A stretch of 64,000 nt of DNA from Thermocatellispora tengchongensis (GCF_014202315.1 NZ_JACHGN010000007.1:70569-134568); one strand, 5' to 3'. Counted from the stretch's first letter, positions 35,188-42,854 are shown. Notes: a model not told the origin generated them from the sequence alone. Translations and numbers: made by a program.

Positions 35188-35207
35188 GGCTATAGCCGAT
35201 TAATCGG
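35188..35207. promoter_or_regulatory. two overlapping palindromes upstream of the His-rich gene
   Basis: GGCTATAGCC (35188-35197) overlaps CCGATTAATCGG (35196-35207) by two bases. They lie 47-66 bp before the start codon in an AT-rich region and look like a dimeric repressor site overlapping a promoter. Confidence 0.5.
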
Positions 35208-35253
35208 TACTGGCCGTAAATGGGCCACCGATGCCTTTCAAGGGGGATACGTA

Positions 35254-35550
35254 ATGCCCAAGATCAAGAAGTTCGCTGCAGCCCTTGCCCTCAGCACCGC
35301 GTTCGCGGGCGGCGCCATCGGTCTGGGGGCCGCCACCACCGCGACCACCGCGAACGCGGCAGTCGCGCCGGTCGTCCTCGGCGGGCACGGGCACGGCTGG
35401 GACCGCGGCCACTCGCACCACTGCCACCACGGCCGCTGCTTCCACCGTCTGCACATCCACATCCGCAAGACGGAGTGGACGCGTCACTGGGACCGCGGCC
35501 ACCACCACTGCCACCACCGCCACTGCCACAACGGCCACGGCCACTGGTGA
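35254..35550 (+). CDS. secreted His/Cys-rich miniprotein
   Basis: The 98-residue product has a signal peptide (MPKIKKFAAALALSTAFAGG, cleavage after ANAA near residue 35). The mature part of about 63 residues contains about 20 His and 4 Cys in HGHGW, HSHHCHHGRCFHRLHIHI and HHHCHHRHCHNGHGHW. It looks like an extracellular metal-binding or metal-buffering peptide; the metal is unknown and I know no named family. The ATG at 35254 has AGGGGGA 5-10 nt upstream. A strong intrinsic terminator follows. Confidence 0.75.
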   Translation: MPKIKKFAAALALSTAFAGGAIGLGAATTATTANAAVAPVVLGGHGHGWDRGHSHHCHHGRCFHRLHIHIRKTEWTRHWDRGHHHCHHRHCHNGHGHW

Positions 35551-35617
35551 CAGACGCCTGGGTGAGCTCCGGCGAATAGTCCACGGACGGCAGTAGTCCT
35601 GCGGACGCGGTAAACAA

Positions 35618-35657
35618 AGCGAGGGCTCCGGCGGCCAACCCCGCCGGAACCCTCGCT
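35618..35657. terminator. long hairpin after the His-rich gene
   Basis: AGCGAGGG-ct-CCGGCGG (35618-35634) pairs with CCGCCGG-aa-CCCTCGCT (35641-35657) around a 6-nt loop. It lacks a T tract and precedes the stronger terminator at 35675. Confidence 0.65.
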
Positions 35658-35674
35658 CCGCCATGTGTGTTTCC

Positions 35675-35724
35675 CCGCCGGAATCCCGCCACACATAAGT
35701 GACCGGGATTCCGGCGGTTTTTTT
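35675..35724 (+). terminator. intrinsic terminator
   Basis: CCGCCGGAATCCCG (35675-35688) pairs over 14 bp with 35704-35717 and is followed by seven T (35718-35724) on the plus strand. It ends transcription of the His-rich gene before the convergent ku gene. Confidence 0.9.
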
Positions 35725-35729
35725 GGCTT

Positions 35730-36599
35730 TCAGGCGGTTTTGCGAGTCTTGCGCTTCGCGGCCGGCTTCTCCTGCTTCTCCGCCTTCTCCGGCTTCTCCG
35801 CCTGCTTGCGCGGCTTGGCGGCCTCGCGCTGTTTCTTCGCCGCATCGACGCTGGCGCGCAGCGCGGCCATGAGGTCGCCCGCGGGCCTGGCCTCGGGGAC
35901 CGCCTCGGGGGCGATGACCTCCTTGCCCGCGACCTTGGCCTCGATGACCTGCTGCAGGGCCTCGCGGTAGGAGTCGTGGTACTCGGAGGGATCGAAATCG
36001 GAGGCCATCGTCTGGATCAGCGACTCGGCCATCTGCAACTCCTGCGCCCGCACGTCGATGTCCTCGTCCAGGAACGCGAAGTCGGGCACCCGGATCTCGT
36101 CGGGCCACAACATCGTCTCCAGCACGAACACCCCGTCGCGTACGCGCAGAGTGGCCAGCGACTCCCGCTGGCGCAGCGCCACCTTCACCACCGCCACCTG
36201 GCCGGAGCGTTCGAGCGCGTCGCGCAGCAGCACGTACGGCTTCTCACCCTGGGCGTCGGGCTCCAGGTAGTAGGACTTGGCGAAGTAGATCGGGTCGATC
36301 TGCTCGGCCGGGCTGAACTGGAGCACGTCGATGCGGCGCGAGCTGGACAGCGGCAGGTCCTCGAAGTCCTCGTCCGTGAGCACCACGATCTCGCCGGTCG
36401 CGAGCTCGTAGCCCTTGGCGATGTCGGAGTACGGGACCTCCTCGCCGTCCTTGGTGCACACGCGCTTGTAGCGGATGCGCCCGCCGTCCTCGCGGTGGAC
36501 CTGGTGGAAGGTCACGTCCTTCTGCTCGGTGGCCGAGTACAGCTTGACCGGGATCGTGACGAGCCCGAACGAGATAGCGCCCTTCCAGATGCTGCGCAT
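35730..36599 (-). CDS. ku: Ku, DNA end-binding protein for NHEJ
   Basis: The 289-residue protein is a bacterial Ku homodimer subunit (MRSIWKGAISFGLVTIPVKLYSATE, YKRVCTKDGEEV, YYLEPD...KPYVLLRDAL, DEIRVPDF) with a Lys/Ala/Glu-rich basic C-terminal tail that would bind DNA and ligase. It encircles broken ends and recruits the LigD-type enzymes encoded divergently. The ATG at 36599 has GGGAG upstream; an in-frame TTG two codons earlier is unlikely. An SOS-box-like site lies 37 bp upstream. Confidence 0.95.
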   Translation of the reverse strand: MRSIWKGAISFGLVTIPVKLYSATEQKDVTFHQVHREDGGRIRYKRVCTKDGEEVPYSDIAKGYELATGEIVVLTDEDFEDLPLSSSRRIDVLQFSPAEQIDPIYFAKSYYLEPDAQGEKPYVLLRDALERSGQVAVVKVALRQRESLATLRVRDGVFVLETMLWPDEIRVPDFAFLDEDIDVRAQELQMAESLIQTMASDFDPSEYHDSYREALQQVIEAKVAGKEVIAPEAVPEARPAGDLMAALRASVDAAKKQREAAKPRKQAEKPEKAEKQEKPAAKRKTRKTA

Positions 36600-36635
36600 G
36601 GGCAACTCCCTGCCATGGAGGTATCCATCACATTT

Positions 36636-36651
36636 TCGGACTTGTGTTCGA
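36636..36651. promoter_or_regulatory. LexA SOS-box-like site between ku and the ligase gene
   Basis: TCGGACTTGTGTTCGA matches the Gram-positive/mycobacterial SOS box TCGAAC-N4-GTTCGA at 11 of 12 defined positions. It is centred between the divergent starts at 36599 and 36714. A TACCAT -10-like element for the ligase gene lies at 36679-36684. Confidence 0.6.
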
Positions 36652-36713
36652 ATCGCGCCACACCCGGATCGAACCCCTTACCATCTGGGCACATACCCGT
36701 CATGGGGGATCCA

Positions 36714-37652
36714 ATGCCATATCCAGTGGAACCGATGCTCGCCGTCCCCGGCGAACTCCCCCGCGACGGATCCCACTACGCCCTGGAGATCAAGTGGGAC
36801 GGGATCAGGGCCATCGCGTACGTGGACGCCGACGCCACGCTGCGCCTGACCGGCCGCAAGGGCGCCGACTACACCCAGCGCTACCCCGAGGTGGCCGAGC
36901 TGGTGCCCCGCCTGGCCGGCCACCGGGTCGTCCTGGACGGCGAGATCGTCGCCTTCGACCCCGCGGGCCGGCCCAGCTTCGCCCGTCTCCAGAGGCGCAT
37001 GCACGTCACCGACCCCGGCTCCACCCTCCTGTTCTCCCTGATCCCGATCGCCTACCTGCCGTTCGACCTGCTCTACCTGGACGGGTACGCGCTGTTCGAC
37101 CTCCCGTACGCCGACCGCAGGACCCTGTTGGAAAGCCTCGACCTGGACGTCCCGCAGCGCTTCCCCGGCGACACCGTCGAACTGCTGGAGGTCACCCGCG
37201 GGCAGGGGCTCGAAGGCGTGGTCGCCAAGAGGCTGGACGCGCCGTACCGGCAGGGACGACGATCGGAGTGGTGGATCAAGGTGAAGAACCTGGACACGCG
37301 TGAGGTCGTGATCGGCGGCTGGCGGTCCGGCAAGGGGCGCCGGTCCGGCGGCGTCGGCTCGCTGCTGATGGGCGCCTTCGGCCCGCGCGGGCTGGCCTAC
37401 CTCGGCCACGTCGGCACCGGTTTCACCGAGACCGTCCTGGACGACCTGTACGCCCTGCTGGTGCCGCTGGAGATCGGCGACAGCGCGTTCGCCGAGCCGC
37501 TGCCGCCGGAGATGACCCGCGACTCCCGCTGGGTTCGACCGGAACTCGTGGGGGAAGTCGCATTCACGACGTACACCCAGGAACGGCGGCTGCGCAACGC
37601 CGTGTGGCGGGGGCTGCGCCCCGACAAGGTCCCCGCCGAGATCACCCTGTAG
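36714..37652 (+). CDS. ATP-dependent DNA ligase (LigD ligase-domain type)
   Basis: The 312-residue protein is a minimal nucleotidyltransferase ligase: motif I EIKWDGIRA with Lys27, motif III LDGEIVAFD, motif IV LEGVVAKR and motif V WWIKVKN, then an OB-fold domain (GGWRSGKGRRSGGVGSLLMGAF). It matches the ligase module of LigD but stands alone. The ATG at 36714 follows GGGGGA by a suitable gap; one at 36702 is less well placed. It is divergent from ku and 25 nt before the polymerase gene. Confidence 0.9.
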   Translation: MPYPVEPMLAVPGELPRDGSHYALEIKWDGIRAIAYVDADATLRLTGRKGADYTQRYPEVAELVPRLAGHRVVLDGEIVAFDPAGRPSFARLQRRMHVTDPGSTLLFSLIPIAYLPFDLLYLDGYALFDLPYADRRTLLESLDLDVPQRFPGDTVELLEVTRGQGLEGVVAKRLDAPYRQGRRSEWWIKVKNLDTREVVIGGWRSGKGRRSGGVGSLLMGAFGPRGLAYLGHVGTGFTETVLDDLYALLVPLEIGDSAFAEPLPPEMTRDSRWVRPELVGEVAFTTYTQERRLRNAVWRGLRPDKVPAEITL

Positions 37653-37677
37653 CGCGCGAGGCGGGAGGTGACGGCCG

Positions 37678-38565
37678 ATGGCGGAGACGCGCGTGCCGGT
37701 CACGGTGGACGGGCGGCGGCTGTCCCTCAGCAACCTCGACAAGGTGCTCTACCCACAGGACGGCTTCACCAAGGCCGAGGTCCTGGACTACTACTCGCGG
37801 ATCGCCCCGGTCCTGCTCCCCCACCTGCGCGGCCGGCCGCTGACCGTCAAGCGCTACCCCAACGGCGTGGAGGGCGGCTTCTTCTTCGAGAAGAACGCCC
37901 CGGCGCACCGTCCGTCGTGGGTCCGCACCGCGAAGCTGCCCACGCCCGGCAGCAGCAAGGACCGCGAGATCACCGAGTTCGCCATCGTGGAGGACCTGGC
38001 CTCGCTGGTCTTCTTCGCCAACCTGGCCGCCCTTGAGCTGCACGTGCCCATGTGGCGGGTGGACGACCGGGGCCGCGCGCTCGAACCCGACACGCTGGTG
38101 TTCGACCTCGATCCGGGGCCGCCGGCGACGATCGTGGAGTGCTGCCGGGTGGCGCGGGTGCTGCGCGAACTACTCGCCGCCGACGGGCTCACGGCGTACC
38201 CGAAGACCAGCGGGAGCAAGGGCATGCAGCTCTACGCGCCCTGGGACCGCGGCCCCGACCCGTCCGGGTACGCCAAGCAGATCGCGCGGCACCTCGCCGC
38301 CGAGATGCCGGACCAGGTCGTCAGCGTCATGACCAAGAAGGTGCGCCAGGGCAAGGTCCTGATCGACTGGAGCCAGAACAACCCGGCCAAGACCACCGTC
38401 GCGCCGTATTCGCTGCGCGCCCGCGCGACACCGACCGTGTCTACCCCGCTGACCTGGGCAGAACTGGAAGACTGTGAGCACGCGGACGAGCTGGTGTTCA
38501 CCTCGGCCGACGTGTTGGCGCGCGTCGAGGAGCACGGAGACCTGTTCGGTCCCGTAGCGTCGTGA
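37678..38565 (+). CDS. LigD-type polymerase/primase
   Basis: The 295-residue protein is an archaeo-eukaryotic primase-superfamily polymerase as in LigD: LDKVLYPQDGFTKAEVLDYY, PLTVKRYPNGVEG, the metal-binding FDLDPG, KTSGSKGMQLYAP and IDWSQNN. It fills or extends ends during NHEJ, preferring ribonucleotides in known members. The ATG has GGGAGGTG upstream. With the separate ligase and Ku it forms a split NHEJ set; no LigD 3'-phosphoesterase module is seen nearby. Confidence 0.92.
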   Translation: MAETRVPVTVDGRRLSLSNLDKVLYPQDGFTKAEVLDYYSRIAPVLLPHLRGRPLTVKRYPNGVEGGFFFEKNAPAHRPSWVRTAKLPTPGSSKDREITEFAIVEDLASLVFFANLAALELHVPMWRVDDRGRALEPDTLVFDLDPGPPATIVECCRVARVLRELLAADGLTAYPKTSGSKGMQLYAPWDRGPDPSGYAKQIARHLAAEMPDQVVSVMTKKVRQGKVLIDWSQNNPAKTTVAPYSLRARATPTVSTPLTWAELEDCEHADELVFTSADVLARVEEHGDLFGPVAS

Positions 38566-38580
38566 CGGCGGGACCGGCCC

Positions 38581-38609
38581 TTAGCAGGCCGGGCGCCGGG
38601 CCGTAGTGT
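38581..38609 (+). promoter_or_regulatory. sigma-70-type promoter of the small acidic gene
   Basis: TTAGCA (38581-38586) is followed by a 17-bp spacer and TAGTGT (38604-38609). The expected transcript starts near 38616, upstream of a GGAGGGG ribosome site. Confidence 0.55.
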
Positions 38610-38644
38610 GGGACATGTCCGATTCAGCAATGGAGGGGAAGCCG

Positions 38645-38878
38645 ATGTCCGAGATGGACGTGCGCGGAGACAGCCTCGGCGAGCGCGCGCTCGACGAACA
38701 GACCCCCACGGAGATCGGTATCGAGACGTCCGAGGCCGACGCGGTCGAGCAGCACATCGCCATCCGCGACACCACGGGCCCGTGGCTGCTCGAACGCGAT
38801 CTGCCGCTCGACGTCGACCCGGCCGACGCCGCCGAGCAGAATCGGACGGTGGAGCTGGACGAGGACGACTATCGCTGA
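38645..38878 (+). CDS. small acidic hypothetical protein
   Basis: The 77-residue product is rich in Asp and Glu (GERALDEQTPTEIGIETSEA, LERDLPLDVDPADAAEQN, ELDEDDYR) with no hydrophobic segment. The ATG at 38645 is chosen because GGAGGGG (38632-38638) lies at ideal spacing; upstream ATGs at 38615 and 38630 lack one. I recognise no family. It lies 77 nt before a TetR regulator and may share its transcript. Confidence 0.65.
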   Translation: MSEMDVRGDSLGERALDEQTPTEIGIETSEADAVEQHIAIRDTTGPWLLERDLPLDVDPADAAEQNRTVELDEDDYR

Positions 38879-38955
38879 GCGACGTTACCGACGCGTAGGA
38901 TGGCCGAGACGTACGACAGGTTCCGCCAGGAGCACCTTCCCGCTAGGAGAACGCA

Positions 38956-39591
38956 GTGACCGCAACCCCGGACGCCAAGCCCCGGGGCACCCGGCTGCCC
39001 CGTCTGGCACGCCGCCGTCAGCTCCTCGGCGCGGCGCAGGAAGTGTTCGTGGAGAACGGCTACCACGCGGCCGCGATGGACGAGATCGCCGAGCGGGCCG
39101 GGGTGAGCAAGCCGGTGCTCTACCAGCACTTCCCCGGCAAGCTTGAGCTGTACCTGGCACTGCTCGACCTGCACGTCGACGACATGGTCACCCGCTGCCG
39201 CGAGGCCCTGGCCTCCACCACCGACAACAAGCAGCGGGTCCAGGCCGCCATCGGCGCGTTCTTCGACTTCGTGTCGGGCCAGGGCGAGGCGTTCCGGCTG
39301 GTGTTCGAGTCCGACCTGCGGAACGTCGCCCCGGTGCGGCAGCGCGTGGAACGCTCTCTCCGCGAGAGCGCCGAGATGATCAGCCAGGTGATCCAGGAGG
39401 ACACCGGCTGCTCCAGCGACGAGGCCCACCTGCTGGGCGTCGGCCTGGTCGGCATGGCCGAGGTGAGCGCGCGCTACTGGCTGACCAGCGGCGGCTCCAT
39501 CCCCAAGGACGCCGCGACCCAGCTCATGGCGCGCCTGGCCTGGCGCGGCATCAGCGGCTTCCCGCGCACCGCCGAGACCCAGCAGTCCTGA
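38956..39591 (+). CDS. TetR-family regulator
   Basis: The 211-residue regulator has an N-terminal helix-turn-helix (RRQLLGAAQEVFVENGYHAAAMDEIAERAGVSKPVLYQHFPGKLELY) and a helical ligand-binding domain. The GTG at 38956 has AGGAGA upstream. The ligand is unknown. Its position beside DUF3107, a ferritin-like protein and a DEAD-box helicase appears conserved in actinobacteria, from memory. Confidence 0.9.
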   Translation: MTATPDAKPRGTRLPRLARRRQLLGAAQEVFVENGYHAAAMDEIAERAGVSKPVLYQHFPGKLELYLALLDLHVDDMVTRCREALASTTDNKQRVQAAIGAFFDFVSGQGEAFRLVFESDLRNVAPVRQRVERSLRESAEMISQVIQEDTGCSSDEAHLLGVGLVGMAEVSARYWLTSGGSIPKDAATQLMARLAWRGISGFPRTAETQQS

Positions 39592-39719
39592 CTCCCGGCC
39601 CCCTGGGAGCTGGGCGTTCACCCGTAGCTGAGCCCTGTTCGCTTCACGCGATCAACCGGCGCGCCGGGTGTCCGCGGGCGCGACGATGGGAACAGCAGCC
39701 CTCGTCGAAAGGCAGGCAG

Positions 39720-39950
39720 ATGGAAATCAAGATCGGTGTGCGCTCCGTGCACCGGGAGCTCATCGTGGAGACCGACCTCTCCGCCGAGCAGATAGAGGAG
39801 GAGCTCCGCAACTCCCTGGCCGCCGAGCGCGGCGTCTTCGCCGTCTCCGACGTGAAGGGCCGCAGGATCATCGTCCCCGTCGCGGCCCTGGGCTTCGTCG
39901 AGATCGGCGAAGACGAGTCCCGCCCGGTGGGCTTCGGCGGCACGATCTGA
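39720..39950 (+). CDS. DUF3107 protein
   Basis: The 76-residue protein fits DUF3107: MEIKIGVRSVHRELIVETDLSAEQIEEELRNSL, then FAVSDVKGRRIIVPVAALGFVEIG. It is a small mixed alpha-beta protein conserved in actinobacteria with no known function. AGGCAGGCAG precedes the ATG and a hairpin terminator follows. Confidence 0.9.
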   Translation: MEIKIGVRSVHRELIVETDLSAEQIEEELRNSLAAERGVFAVSDVKGRRIIVPVAALGFVEIGEDESRPVGFGGTI

Positions 39951-39975
39951 CCCACCCCGTCAGGCTGACCCACCT

Positions 39976-40009
39976 GTCAGGCCGCCGCACATAACCGCGG
40001 CGGCCTGAC
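39976..40009 (+). terminator. hairpin terminator after DUF3107 gene
   Basis: GTCAGGCCGCCG (39976-39987) pairs perfectly with CGGCGGCCTGAC (39998-40009) around a 10-nt loop, 25 bp after the stop. There is no T tract, which is common in high-GC actinomycetes. Confidence 0.75.
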
Positions 40010-40109
40010 CCCCCACGCCACCACGGCTCCCGGCCCGCCCGCCGGAGCCGGGGTGCGCCGGAGCCGGAGCGCGGCGGGCCCCACCCTCGAACCACCGACC
40101 GCCACGCAC

Positions 40110-40288
40110 CGGCTGTCGCCCAGGCACCGACCGCCGCCCAGGCACCGGCTGCGGACCGGGCACCGGCTGCGGACCAGGCACCGGCCGCGGGCACCGGCTG
40201 TCGGCCGGGCACCGGCCGCGGGCACCGGCTGTCGGCCGGGCACCGGCTGCGGGCACCGGCTGCGGGCACCGGCTGTCGGCGGCACCGG
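40110..40288. repeat. GGCACCGGCTG-type short tandem repeat
   Basis: The core GGCACCGGCTGYSG or GGCACCGGCCGCGG recurs about ten times at 12-18 bp spacing. Confidence 0.75.
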
Positions 40289-40384
40289 CGAAACTCCGGC
40301 CCCGCGCTGCGGATCGCGCTGATAGCGCCCGCCCGCGGCCCGCGGGTCCAGTGCGTGCGCGACCCCACACCGCGGACCCCGAGC

Positions 40385-40730
40385 GACACCGCAGGCCCAC
40401 TCCCGGCCCACGCGTCCGGGAGGCGACACAACCCGCACTGCCGACCCCGCCCCTTCGCACCGACGGGGTCCGGCACGCGACACGACCCCACACCGCGGCC
40501 CGCAGACCCGCTCCCGGCCCGCGCGTCCGACGCGCGACGCCACCCCACACCCGCGCACCCCCACCGACACCACAGACCCACTCCCGGCCCATGCGTCCGG
40601 CACGCGACACAACCCGCACCGCCGACCCCGCCCCTTCGCACCGACGAGGTCCGGCACGCGACACGACCCCACACCCGCGCACCCCCCCGACACCGCAGAC
40701 CCGCTCCCGGCCCGCCGGTCCAGCGTGCGA
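40385..40730. repeat. degenerate long repeats
   Basis: The landmark GACACCRCAGRCCC followed by CTCCCGGCCC recurs at 40385, 40566 and 40689, with a partial copy near 40502. Long blocks are shared, for example CGCACCGACGNGGTCCGGC and CACGCGACACRACCC. Confidence 0.7.
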
Positions 40731-40785
40731 CGACCCCGCACCTGTCCCCCTGCCCATGCGGGTGAGGGCCGGGGCGGGGCGTGTT

Positions 40786-41346
40786 CTAGTCGGCGGGGGG
40801 CGGTGGGGGGAGCGGGGCGCCGGTGGCGTGGGCGGCCAGGCGGGTCAGGAGCATGTGCCAGCCCGCGGCGTAGCCGGGTGGGTAGGCGCAGGCGAGTTCG
40901 TGGGAGAGGCGCTCCCAGCCGCGGTGCTCCACCTCGACCCGGGTCAGGGCGGGGCCGAGTTCCTGGAAGCGGAGTTCGACCTCGGTGACCGCGCCGCCTT
41001 CGACCCGGCGTACCGGGGCCTCCTCGGGGAGGTCGGCGGGGTCCTCGGGGTCGGCGGTCAGGGCGGTGGGCTCCCAGGTCATGGCGAAGCGCTCGGGGGG
41101 TTCCCAGACCAGGATCTCACCCCAGTCGACCTCGGTGCCGTCGCGCCACACCTCGTACACCCGGCCGCCGAGGCGGGGCTCGACGGTGACCGCCGTGACC
41201 CGGCCGCCGCCCAGGGACAGGGGGCGGGTGGGCCACCAGTGGCCGATCTCGCGGACGAAGACGTCGTACACGTGCTCGCGGTCGCTGCGGACCAGGACGG
41301 AGGAGCGCAGCGGCTCGGTGGCGGGCTCAGCCTTCGGCGTGGTCAT
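40786..41346 (-). CDS. SRPBCC/AHSA1-like protein
   Basis: The 186-residue protein has the Bet v1-like START fold of AHSA1 proteins (SSVLVRSDREHVYDVFVREIGHWWP, EPRLGGRVYEVWRDGTEVDWGEILVWEPPERFAMTWEP, GWERL). Such proteins are often coupled to an ArsR repressor, as here, and probably bind a small hydrophobic ligand. The ATG at 41346 has GGGGAGCG upstream. It is the last gene of the VOC-ArsR-SRPBCC operon. Confidence 0.85.
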   Translation of the reverse strand: MTTPKAEPATEPLRSSVLVRSDREHVYDVFVREIGHWWPTRPLSLGGGRVTAVTVEPRLGGRVYEVWRDGTEVDWGEILVWEPPERFAMTWEPTALTADPEDPADLPEEAPVRRVEGGAVTEVELRFQELGPALTRVEVEHRGWERLSHELACAYPPGYAAGWHMLLTRLAAHATGAPLPPPPPAD

Positions 41347-41402
41347 CGCGCTCCCCGAGCAGGCAGCCGTAGGGGGCGCGGACGGAACGGGGGTGACCGC
41401 CG

Positions 41403-41744
41403 TCAGCCCGCTTCGGACTGACGGTCGGACAGCCCGCGCTCGCCCTCCGCGATACGGCGCGCGAAGTCCAGGGATTCTGCCCACATCTCATCAAGGAACT
41501 GCCGTAGCGGCGCGAGGCCCTCATGCCTCGCACGGTACAACCGCTTGGTGCCTTCGCGCCGCTCTATCAGCAGACCCGCGTCCTTGAGCACCTGAAGATG
41601 TTGCGAGACGGCCGGCCGGGTGACGTCGAAGTGCTCCGCGATCCGGCCTGCCGGGAGCTCCTGGTGGGCCACGAGCCGCAGGATCGCGCGCCTGCGGGGC
41701 TCCGCTATGGCCCGCAGCGCCTCATCCGTCGACTCGTCGTCCAT
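41403..41744 (-). CDS. ArsR-family repressor
   Basis: The 113-residue winged-helix regulator reads EALRAIAEPRRRAILRLVAHQELPAGRIAEHFDVTRPAVSQHLQVLKDAGLLIERREGTKRLYR. It lacks the ELCVCDL metal-binding Cys motif, so it is of the non-metal SdpR/AHSA1-linked type. The ATG at 41744 has GGGAGC. It sits 17 nt after the VOC gene and probably represses the operon through the dyad at 42147-42178. Confidence 0.9.
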   Translation of the reverse strand: MDDESTDEALRAIAEPRRRAILRLVAHQELPAGRIAEHFDVTRPAVSQHLQVLKDAGLLIERREGTKRLYRARHEGLAPLRQFLDEMWAESLDFARRIAEGERGLSDRQSEAG

Positions 41745-41761
41745 GTCGCTCCCGGTCGTGC

Positions 41762-42109
41762 CTACTGCTTCCAGAGCTGGATGCGGTTGCCCTGGGTGTC
41801 GGTGAACTCCGCGAGCGTGCCGATGCCCTCGATGTCGTACGGCGGCACGACGGTCTTGCCGCCGAGGGCCTCCGCCTTGTCGAGGTGCGCCTGCACGTCG
41901 TCCACCCCCACCACTATGGTGACACCCTTGGCGGCCCCTTCGCCCGCCGTGCCGATGCCGCCGGGGATTCCGCCCTCGGCCGCCGCCACCATGCCGTAGC
42001 CCAGCGGGTTGTCCGCGTCGATCTCCCAGCCGAACAGCTCCCTGTAGAAGCCGAACAGCGACGGGGCGTCGGTGGTCGCGATGTCGAAGAACACTACCGG
42101 TCGAGCCAT
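41762..42109 (-). CDS. VOC/glyoxalase-family protein
   Basis: The 115-residue protein has the two beta-alpha-beta-beta-beta modules of the vicinal oxygen chelate fold (VVFFDIATTDAPSLFGFYRELFGWEI and TIVVGVDDVQAHLDKAEALGG...EFTDTQGNRIQLW). The catalytic function is unknown. The ATG at 42109 has GGAAG upstream and a good promoter with an ArsR-type operator. Confidence 0.88.
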   Translation of the reverse strand: MARPVVFFDIATTDAPSLFGFYRELFGWEIDADNPLGYGMVAAAEGGIPGGIGTAGEGAAKGVTIVVGVDDVQAHLDKAEALGGKTVVPPYDIEGIGTLAEFTDTQGNRIQLWKQ

Positions 42110-42144
42110 GGTGCTTCCTTTCACCGTGTTTCCGGGCAGCACCA

Positions 42145-42178
42145 ACGTTAGTAGCCGCTTTCGTAAGCGTCAACTAAC
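42145..42178 (-). promoter_or_regulatory. promoter and nested-dyad operator of the VOC-ArsR-SRPBCC operon
   Basis: On the operon strand TTGACG (42173-42168) and TAACGT (42150-42145) are separated by exactly 17 bp. The spacer holds a perfect nested dyad with one centre: GTTAGT at 42147 with ACTAAC at 42173, and CGCTT at 42156 with AAGCG at 42165. ArsR binding here would block RNA polymerase. Confidence 0.8.
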
Positions 42179-42185
42179 AAAAGGC

Positions 42186-42854
42186 TCAGGGGCCCGGCGT
42201 GAGGCCCAGCGCGGACATCCGCTTGCCGTGCGCCTCGGTGAGCCGGGCGAACATCCGGGAGATCTCCGCCAGATCCTCGCCGTCCTGGCCGACCAGCAGC
42301 GCGGCCAGCTCGGGGCGGGCCGCGGCCACCCGCTGGCCCTGGCTGAGCGCCTCGCCGACCAGCCGCCTGGCCCACAGCGCCAGCCGCCCGCCCGCCTTCG
42401 GGTTCTCCCGCAGCGCCGCGCGGACCCGCTCCACCGCGAACTCCGAGGTGGACTCGTCGGCCAGCACCTCATCGACCAGGGCGCGGTCGGCCTCGTCCAC
42501 GTGCCGGGCGGCCTCGCGGTAGAAGTCCAGCGCGATGCCGGTGCCGACGTACGCCTTGACCAGCGCCTCCAGCCAGTCGCTCGGCGTGGTCTGCACGTGC
42601 CAGTCGTCGAAGGCGGCCACGAACGGGGCCATGGCCTGCTCCGGATCGACGCCGAGCGCGGTCAGCCGGTCGCGCAGCAGGCGGAAGTGGGCGTACTCGG
42701 TGGCGGCCAGGTCGCTCAGCGCGGCGCGGTCGGTGAGCGTGGGCGCCAGGCGCGCGGCGTCCTCGGCCAGCCGCAGGAACGCGGTCAGCTCGGCGTAGGC
42801 GAGCACGCCGAGCAGATCGACGAGGCCGTCACGCCCGGGAGGCGTATCAGTCAT
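42186..42854 (-). CDS. ferritin-like (MiaE-type) protein
   Basis: The 222-residue all-helical protein has spaced Glu and His motifs of a ferritin-like diiron fold (LLGVLAYAELTAFLRL, DLAATEYAHFRLLRDRL, EALVKAYVGTGIALDFYREAA, ADESTSEFAVERVR). Its size suits tRNA-hydroxylase-like (MiaE) relatives, but the reaction is unknown. The ATG at 42854 has GGAG six bases upstream. It diverges from the DEAD-box helicase gene. Confidence 0.8.
   Translation of the reverse strand: MTDTPPGRDGLVDLLGVLAYAELTAFLRLAEDAARLAPTLTDRAALSDLAATEYAHFRLLRDRLTALGVDPEQAMAPFVAAFDDWHVQTTPSDWLEALVKAYVGTGIALDFYREAARHVDEADRALVDEVLADESTSEFAVERVRAALRENPKAGGRLALWARRLVGEALSQGQRVAAARPELAALLVGQDGEDLAEISRMFARLTEAHGKRMSALGLTPGP

Larger units (their letters stand above)
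34186..35253. other. gene-free region: C-rich minisatellite then AT-rich leader
   Basis: I find no credible gene here. From about 34540 to 35010 the plus strand is almost all C with CG and CA steps and contains tandem repeats. From about 35020 the composition switches abruptly to AT-rich sequence with TTAATAA and TATAG stretches, which forms the upstream region of the His-rich gene. Confidence 0.7.
40010..40785. other. repeat-filled gene-free region
   Basis: I see no gene in this stretch between the DUF3107 terminator and the SRPBCC gene. Long open frames in several phases are produced by repeated GC-rich blocks and have no start signals or domain content. Confidence 0.65.

Noticed and set aside
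40016-40757. Minus-strand open frames in the 40-kb repeat region
   Set aside because: Several frames are open together, all with repetitive Gly/Arg/Cys sequence, no ribosome site and no domain.
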